The translations under genes were made by a program, and so were the position numbers. From the NCBI RefSeq assembly GCF_031599675.1, contig NZ_CP134223.1, positions 5,270,001 through 5,334,000 of the forward strand: 64,000 nt of DNA, given 5' to 3'. The stretch is from Paenibacillus pedocola (GTDB lineage: Bacteria; Bacillota; Bacilli; Paenibacillales; Paenibacillaceae). Position 1 is the first letter of the stretch, and every line of letters starts with the position of its first letter. The notes under the pieces were generated by a model that saw only the letters and a program-made list of their open reading frames with translations, ran no database searches and was not told the DNA's origin. Of the stretch, positions 58,763 to 64,000 are shown piece by piece.

Positions 58763-60124
58763 TTATCCAATTATCATTTTGCCTTCCGGATACTTATACA
58801 ATGCTTTACCCTGTTTCGGGCCCAGTGCATAGGCCAGTGTCAACAACCCTAAACGTCCGGCGAACATAGTCAGGCAGATCAGAATTTTGCCGGTCTCCGA
58901 CAATTCCGGGGTCAGTCCCATACTGAGTCCTACGGTAGCAAAGGCTGAAGTGGTCTCAAATAAAATCATCAGGAACGGCCGTCCCTCCGTTGTGGAGAGC
59001 ACCATGGAGACGGCAACAATCAGCAGCAGGGCAAGCAGGGTAATCGTCAGAGCCTTGAAGACACGTTCCTGGGCCAGCCGGTAGCGGAACAGTACAATGT
59101 CTTCACGTCCGCGCAGCATCGAAACCACCGCACCGATCATCAGGGTGAAGGTTGTTGTCTTGATCCCCCCGCCGGTCGAGCCCGGAGAAGCGCCGATGAA
59201 CATCAGAATTACAATGAAAAACTGTGTAGCCTGGCGCAGGCCGGCAATATCCACCGTATTGGCTCCTGCCGTACGCGGCGATACCGATTGAAAGAATGCA
59301 GCCCATATTTTACCGCCGAGGTGAAGTTGGCCGAACGTATTAGGGTTCGTAAACTCAAAGATAAAGATTACGACCGTTCCGATCAGGATCAGTGCTGCCG
59401 TCATCGACAGAACCACCTTGCTGTGCAGCATCAGCCTGCGGCTTTTGCGGTAATCGATCAGGTCGGCCATCACGATGAACCCGATACCCCCGGAAATAAT
59501 CAGAAACATGACGACGATATTGACTACAGAATCGCCGGCATATCCGGTCAGGCTGCGGTATTCCCCGAAGATGTCAAATCCGGCATTATTGAACATAGAC
59601 ACGGCATGAAAGACACCGAAATACATAGCGCGGCCAATATCCATATCAGCCGCCCAGCGCAGTGTCAGCAGAACCGCAGCGCTTGCTTCGATAACCAGTG
59701 AGTACACCAGCACCTTGCGGATCAGCCGTACAATGCCCTCCATTGAGCTTTGATTCATGGCTTCCTGGAGGATCAGCCGGTCCCGCAGCGAGATTCTGCG
59801 TTTCAGCAGGAGTGCAAACAAGGTAGCCATCGTCATAAAGCCGAGGCCTCCGACCTGAATCAGCACCAGGATAACGATTTGTCCGAAGGTACTGAAATAG
59901 GTGCCGGTATCCACCACGACAAGTCCGGTTACACAGGTTGCGGATGTTGCAGTGAAGAGTGCATCTATAAATCTTAGGGAATGACCAGATGCACTGGAAT
60001 AGGGCAGCATTAACAGCAGTGTTCCGATCAGAATAGCCGTAGCAAAGCCAAGCACCAGAATCTGGGGCGGAGACAGCTTCAGGAATCTGAATTCCGCAAA
60101 TTTAGGAAGGGGTGAAGCCAACAT
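58763..60124 (-). CDS. ktrB: Potassium uptake membrane subunit (TrkH/KtrB family)
   Basis: The product of about 453 residues has the four membrane-pore-membrane repeats of the Trk/Ktr/HKT family: TATSATCVTGLVVVDTGTYF, FNNAGFDIFGE, GASPGSTGGGIKTTT and SAFATVGLSMGLT form the selectivity regions. It carries Na+-dependent potassium uptake with KtrA. The start ATG 60124 is preferred because GAGAGG is six bases upstream; ATG 60130 is too close. No riboswitch is evident upstream. Confidence 0.92.
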   Translation of the reverse strand: MLASPLPKFAEFRFLKLSPPQILVLGFATAILIGTLLLMLPYSSASGHSLRFIDALFTATSATCVTGLVVVDTGTYFSTFGQIVILVLIQVGGLGFMTMATLFALLLKRRISLRDRLILQEAMNQSSMEGIVRLIRKVLVYSLVIEASAAVLLTLRWAADMDIGRAMYFGVFHAVSMFNNAGFDIFGEYRSLTGYAGDSVVNIVVMFLIISGGIGFIVMADLIDYRKSRRLMLHSKVVLSMTAALILIGTVVIFIFEFTNPNTFGQLHLGGKIWAAFFQSVSPRTAGANTVDIAGLRQATQFFIVILMFIGASPGSTGGGIKTTTFTLMIGAVVSMLRGREDIVLFRYRLAQERVFKALTITLLALLLIVAVSMVLSTTEGRPFLMILFETTSAFATVGLSMGLTPELSETGKILICLTMFAGRLGLLTLAYALGPKQGKALYKYPEGKMIIG

Positions 60125-60248
60125 TCTCATCCTCTCGCAAGTTTCTTATTCTTAGAAGCAAATGTAATATTCATCAGATAAACATACAAATTTTAAACGC
60201 TAATGTCCAGCATCACAAAGACTGATTTCCCGATGTGAGGAATCTCTC

Positions 60249-60311
60249 TTGAAATTGTATGGTGGGTAGTGGTACACTCCAATCACAGATTGTATGGTGC
60301 CTATCCATACA
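60249..60311 (+). promoter_or_regulatory. GntR promoter and palindromic operator
   Basis: TTGAAA (60249-60254) and TACACT (60273-60278) form an 18-bp-spaced promoter. TGTATGG-7 bp-CCATACA (60291-60311) is a perfect palindrome just downstream, and TGTATGGTG also occurs at 60257. The layout fits autorepression by the YtrA-type regulator. Confidence 0.55.
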
Positions 60312-60354
60312 CACAACAACATGTAGATAGTACTTCATTCGGAAGGAGCACCCT

Positions 60355-60750
60355 ATGGATCAGTCCTTTGAGCTTTTGCCGGAGCAGTTTCAAATCAATC
60401 CCTCGCTGCCGATCTATGAACAATTTGTAGAGGCTATTCAGGGGAGAATCGTCAGCGGCCTCATTCCGCCCGGCTCGCGGCTGCCCTCAGTCAGAGATCT
60501 GGCTGCGGGAAGAGGTGTCAATCCCACTACCGCGGCCAGAACCTATCAGGAGCTGGAGCGTATGGGGCTAATCGTTACCTACCGCGGACAGGGAACGTTT
60601 GTCACCAGGGAAGATGCTGTAATCGGCGAGGCGCGCAAGGTCATCATGCGCAAGGCAATAAAGGAATTTAAAGCTGCAGCGGATACACTTGGCATGTCCG
60701 CTGAGCAATTGCTGGAATTCGATAAGGAGGATTCAAATGACACCTTATAA
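60355..60750 (+). CDS. GntR family regulator, YtrA subfamily
   Basis: The 131-residue protein has a GntR winged helix (IYEQFVEAIQGRIVSGLIPP, LPSVRDLAAGRGVNPTTAAR) and only a short C-terminal dimerisation tail, the mark of the YtrA subgroup. Such repressors control ABC exporters encoded in the same operon, often induced by cell-wall antibiotics. It overlaps the next gene by 14 bases. Confidence 0.9.
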   Translation: MDQSFELLPEQFQINPSLPIYEQFVEAIQGRIVSGLIPPGSRLPSVRDLAAGRGVNPTTAARTYQELERMGLIVTYRGQGTFVTREDAVIGEARKVIMRKAIKEFKAAADTLGMSAEQLLEFDKEDSNDTL

Positions 60751-61465
60751 GCTCACCACGGAAGCGGCAGAACCTGCGGCGGTAGAGTGCCGCGGCCTAA
60801 AACTTAAAATGAAGAAAAAAATCATTCTCGACGATATCAGCTTTGATATTCCGCAAGGCAGCCTGACCGGTCTGCTCGGACCTAACGGTGCAGGCAAGTC
60901 CTCCCTGCTGCGCATCATCTCCGGGCTGGTGTCTCCAGATGCCGGTGCGGTGCAAATTTTCGGTAAGCCTGCAGGTGTGAAGCAGCTTGGCAGCCTCTCG
61001 CTGCTGCCGGACCGCAGCAGTCTCCCGGGCTGGCTGAGCGTTAAGGAATGGCTGGAATTTGCCTGCGGGATCTACCCGGACTGGGATCAGGCCAAAGCGC
61101 AGGAGCTGCAGCAGCAGCTGTCCGTTTCCGGGGAGTCACTGATCTCGGCAATGTCCCGCGGGGAGGAAGCACGGCTTCAGCTCCTGACCTGCCTGTCCCG
61201 CAAGGCTCCGCTGATCATTCTGGATGAACCGTTCACCGGCGTTGATCTGATCTCCAGAGAACGGATCGCCTCGGCTGTAGTGGGTGAACTCGCTGACGGT
61301 GCGCGGACCTTTCTCATCGCGACCCATGATATCCGCGAAATGGAGCTGCTCTTCGACCGGCTGATTCTGATCGGCGAAGGCAGAGTCCGCAGCATCGAGG
61401 ATGTAGAACAGCTCCGCCGTTCCGGAAAATCCGTGGAATCACGTTACCGGGAAGTGTTCGCATGA
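60737..61465 (+). CDS. ABC transporter ATP-binding protein
   Basis: The 242-residue ATPase has Walker A GLLGPNGAGKSS, a variant signature SAMSRGEEARLQLL, Walker B LIILDEPFTGVDL and the switch His in ATHDIRE. The Met-Ser-Arg-Gly signature in place of LSGGQ is common in YtrB-type ATPases. The start ATG 60737 has GGAGG six bases upstream, inside the end of the regulator gene. It pairs with the large permease that follows. Confidence 0.92.
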   Translation: MTPYKLTTEAAEPAAVECRGLKLKMKKKIILDDISFDIPQGSLTGLLGPNGAGKSSLLRIISGLVSPDAGAVQIFGKPAGVKQLGSLSLLPDRSSLPGWLSVKEWLEFACGIYPDWDQAKAQELQQQLSVSGESLISAMSRGEEARLQLLTCLSRKAPLIILDEPFTGVDLISRERIASAVVGELADGARTFLIATHDIREMELLFDRLILIGEGRVRSIEDVEQLRRSGKSVESRYREVFA

Positions 61466-63027
61466 CTGTGCTGAAGACGCTTGTCCAGCTGGAATACAGC
61501 CGGTACAGCCTGTCCAGGCAGGGGAAATACCGCCCTATAGTACTGGCCTTGTTACTAATTGCTCTGCTGCTGGCTGCCGGAGTCTACCTCCCGGGCCCGA
61601 GAGCATCGGAGCGTTCACCGTTCATTTATGCTGTTTTGCTGCTCTGGACAGCCGCTATTGCAATCTCTGCTCTTCATATGCTGATGTTCATGAACCAGAG
61701 CCACCGGGATTGGATGCTGGCGTTCCCGCATTCCAGACTGAAGCTGCTGTATGCCAAGGGAATCAGCCTGCTCCGCCATAACCTGAATCTCACGCTTCCC
61801 GTCCTGGCTGCCGCCGTCTCCCTCTACTTCATCTCTGTCCAGGCAGGCTGGTATCAGCCGCTGCCGGCTGGCAGTCTGCTCTATATAATAGCAGCTTACG
61901 CTCTATTCATAATCGTCTCTCTGCCAGTCGCTGTTACCTTCGGGCTGGCGGTCAGCCTGTTTATGCGGGCAGGCAAAACAGCACTACTGCTGCTAATCCC
62001 GTACACTTTACTATGGCTGCTTCCGTTCATAATAGACATTATCCTAAGTACCAGTTACTCCGGAATACAGTCCCTGAAGTTCAGCGCTCCAGGATATGTG
62101 CTGTGTGCTGCACTCGCGGTGTGCCTCATCGGTTGGCCGCTCTGCTATCAGTTAATGCGGCTAATTGCAGCAAAAGGACTTAGTGTACCAAGAGAAGCCG
62201 GCCGTTCCCCTGATGCCCTCACTTCAGTCCGTCCGGGCTTCGCATTTAAACGGAGCAGCCGGAGCAGCTGCCTTAGCGGCCGAACTGCACCTTTTATTAT
62301 CCTGTACCGGCTCTCTATCCGCCGGGTTCAACAGATAGAGAGGCATCCGGCTATAGTCGTCCTCAAGCTGGTCTTTCCGTTCATTTTTGCGGCCGCCGCC
62401 TATTTCGGCTCCTCAGATGAAGCCGGGAGCTTGTCCGTCGCAAAATTAGTATTTATGCTGCCGGTTCTGTTCAGCAGCTTATGGATGATCAGCCGCAGCA
62501 GCATTGAACGCAAGCACCTGTCATGGTGGCTGGGCTTTCCGCAGAGCCGGCTGGTTCTGCTTCTGTCCGGAGTCGCCGTGGTGTGGACCACGGCTATGCG
62601 GATAATCACCGTTCTCGCGCTTTCCGCTTTTACCGGAAGCATTACCGGGCTGATTACCGGCAGAACCACTGCTCAGGAGCTGTCCTTCGGACTGACCTGG
62701 CTGCTCTTTTCCTTCTTGCTCTATACATTGTCACTAACGGTTATCCTCTGTCTGCTGCAGGCCGAATATTATCTGTTGAAGTCACCGGCATTGACCATTC
62801 TGATGCTCCCTCTGGCACTCCTGGGTCCTTTGCACAGTATATTGATTAACAAATATTTGATCCCTGACAGCTTGTCCGGGGGAGCTCTGCCTAACTGGAG
62901 TCTGCTCGGCTGGATCGCTGTAATCGCTTTGCCCCTCGCGTTATGCTGTCTTCCGGCGGGTGCCAAGTATTATCATCTCAGCTTAATACAACCCAAGAGT
63001 AAAGCCTCTCAAACAAAACAAGCATAA
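61462..63027 (+). CDS. Large ABC exporter membrane protein
   Basis: The 521-residue protein has about 12 predicted helices in two halves, separated by a basic cytosolic stretch at about residues 245-285. It overlaps the ATPase gene by four bases (ATGA). No periplasmic domain is obvious. By context it is the transmembrane part of a YtrA-regulated exporter; substrate unknown, perhaps a peptide or cell-wall-active compound. Confidence 0.82.
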   Translation: MTVLKTLVQLEYSRYSLSRQGKYRPIVLALLLIALLLAAGVYLPGPRASERSPFIYAVLLLWTAAIAISALHMLMFMNQSHRDWMLAFPHSRLKLLYAKGISLLRHNLNLTLPVLAAAVSLYFISVQAGWYQPLPAGSLLYIIAAYALFIIVSLPVAVTFGLAVSLFMRAGKTALLLLIPYTLLWLLPFIIDIILSTSYSGIQSLKFSAPGYVLCAALAVCLIGWPLCYQLMRLIAAKGLSVPREAGRSPDALTSVRPGFAFKRSSRSSCLSGRTAPFIILYRLSIRRVQQIERHPAIVVLKLVFPFIFAAAAYFGSSDEAGSLSVAKLVFMLPVLFSSLWMISRSSIERKHLSWWLGFPQSRLVLLLSGVAVVWTTAMRIITVLALSAFTGSITGLITGRTTAQELSFGLTWLLFSFLLYTLSLTVILCLLQAEYYLLKSPALTILMLPLALLGPLHSILINKYLIPDSLSGGALPNWSLLGWIAVIALPLALCCLPAGAKYYHLSLIQPKSKASQTKQA

Positions 63028-63072
63028 GCCTGGCCTCACTTACGTAAATGTAAAGGAAGAACAGGGAATTTT

Positions 63073-63102
63073 TTGTAACTCCCCGGCCCGTGCTATTATA
63101 AT
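63073..63102 (+). promoter_or_regulatory. Promoter of the last gene
   Basis: TTGTAA and a perfect TATAAT are 18 bp apart, 95 bp before the ATG at 63197. Confidence 0.6.
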
Positions 63103-63196
63103 AAGAAAGGTGCGGGCACAACAGACATCCAATCCGCTCACTTGCGGTACTTAAGGGGATGAAAATTCAGATTAATCCATTACTAGGAGGCGTTTC

Positions 63197-64000
63197 ATGA
63201 ATTCCGTCGGCCAGCCTTTACAGCAGCGGCCTCTTACCACCAGAGTCATTCTCGCGGGCGTGCTTGGTCTTATCGTATTCATTATGTTTCAGGTGGCCCC
63301 TCAGCTCCTCTCCGGTTCGGGTGAGGAAGATACTACCGTCATCAGCAAGACCGAGGCCCGTACGAAAGCTGCCGCATTCGCAGCACAGCAGCTCGGCCAT
63401 CCACAGACTGCTCAGGATGAATGGATGGTCAGCTACCAGACCGACTCCTCCTTTTACGGCTATATGTCCCGGGAGAAGCTTCTGGAGGACTACAGTAAAA
63501 AGAAGCTCGATCAACGGTATCCGTTCGATGTCTTTCATGCTGTACTCTATACTTCCGGCACATCTGATCCGCTTCTAGCTGTAGATCTCAATATGTATAC
63601 AGGCGAGGTTGCAGCCTTTGCACTGGGCGCGAATGCTAATTCCGGTGAGGGACTGAACTACGGAAGTATTCCCGCCGCAGGCACTTCGAAGGGAATCTAT
63701 CCTGAAGGCAGCGAAAACGGCGGCCTGACGCTTGAACAAAAGGAAAATCTGGCCCGCCCATGGCTTAAGTTATGGGGAGCTAACCCGGCTAAGCTGCAGA
63801 TCGAAGCGAACACCGAAGGCTACGGGCTTGTCTATTCGAACAGCTCAGTCAAAGTGGGCGAGTCACCGCTGAGTTATCAGTTTAGTTTTCTGGACGGGGG
63901 CGTCTCCTACTTCAGAGCCGGCTTTACCGCTCCAGCCTGGCATGACACCTATGTAGAGGATCAGACCTCTCTGGCTAAAAAGCTGACCCTTTACGGGTAT
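63197..64000 (+). CDS. Membrane protein, 5' part only (possible CPBP-type protease)
   Basis: The first 268 residues are present and the frame is open at the window end. A cytosolic start is followed by one helix (about 16-36: VILAGVLGLIVFIMFQVAPQ) and then an extracellular domain of mixed strands (KTEARTKAAAFAAQQLG, a PepSY-like pattern). I recall Paenibacillus intramembrane CPBP proteases with such an N-terminal ectodomain, but the diagnostic motifs would lie beyond the window. AGGAGG is six bases before the ATG. Confidence 0.6.
   Translation, partial: MNSVGQPLQQRPLTTRVILAGVLGLIVFIMFQVAPQLLSGSGEEDTTVISKTEARTKAAAFAAQQLGHPQTAQDEWMVSYQTDSSFYGYMSREKLLEDYSKKKLDQRYPFDVFHAVLYTSGTSDPLLAVDLNMYTGEVAAFALGANANSGEGLNYGSIPAAGTSKGIYPEGSENGGLTLEQKENLARPWLKLWGANPAKLQIEANTEGYGLVYSNSSVKVGESPLSYQFSFLDGGVSYFRAGFTAPAWHDTYVEDQTSLAKKLTLYGY

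Noticed and set aside
60131-60354. c-di-AMP riboswitch upstream of ktrB
   Set aside because: The 224-bp region is shared with a divergent GntR promoter, and I see no ydaO-type conserved stems.

Overview
The window looks like chromosomal DNA of an endospore-forming Paenibacillus or close relative. Shine-Dalgarno sites are strong (AGGAGG types), GTG and TTG starts are common, and there are spore-type genes (YheC/YheD ATP-grasp, a YjcZ-like micropeptide). Housekeeping genes are of Bacillota type: a three-gene sdhCAB operon, ecsAB, gpmA, nfrA, metK and Ktr potassium uptake. I see no rRNA, tRNA, insertion sequence, prophage or CRISPR array.

Left part (1 to 18 kb) looks like a spore-surface region. 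A minus-strand operon (1.0-2.4 kb) encodes three small helical paralogues and an Arg-rich protein. Another (4.0-7.3 kb) encodes three GT2 glycosyltransferases and a sugar-1-phosphate nucleotidylyltransferase. A giant 1926-residue protein (10.2-16.0 kb) consists of about 170 decapeptide repeats, and its gene contains seven tandem 360-bp super-repeats. A YheC/YheD gene is divergent from it and is followed by psd. An AT-richer three-gene ABC exporter lies between the glycosyltransferases and the giant gene. A short promoter-terminator unit upstream of the glycosyltransferases may be an attenuator or small RNA.

Middle part (18 to 41 kb) is mostly core metabolism and regulation: gpmA, an AraC regulator, a MocR regulator whose PLP lysine is replaced by Ser divergent from a PNPOx-fold gene, an aminotransferase, an operon of DEAD helicase with ecsA and ecsB, an SDR, cheX, a LysR and PHP-phosphatase pair, nfrA, a Tat-exported phosphoesterase, a K+ channel, and sdhCAB divergent from a LysR gene. 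A dispersed repeat supplies or abuts the ribosome-binding sites of sdhA, sdhB and the AraC gene.

Right part (41 to 58 kb) holds two substrate-uptake loci. The first (41.2-48.5 kb) is of rhamnogalacturonan type: an LplABC/YtcQP-like transporter, a membrane-bound AraC regulator like YesS and a rhamnogalacturonan acetylesterase, with cre-like sites. The second (48.8-57.5 kb) is the most unusual: an SsuD-like FMNH2 monooxygenase, a sugar-type (CUT1) ABC transporter, a radical SAM enzyme with a CX8CX2C motif, a PNPOx-fold protein and a MetK, all on one strand, with a divergent AraC regulator. I infer a sulfonate or sulfosugar acquisition and salvage system. The end of the window has KtrB/KtrA, a YtrA-type regulator with an ABC exporter, and the start of a membrane protein cut by the window edge.

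All similarity statements come from reading motifs and from memory of protein families; no database search was run.
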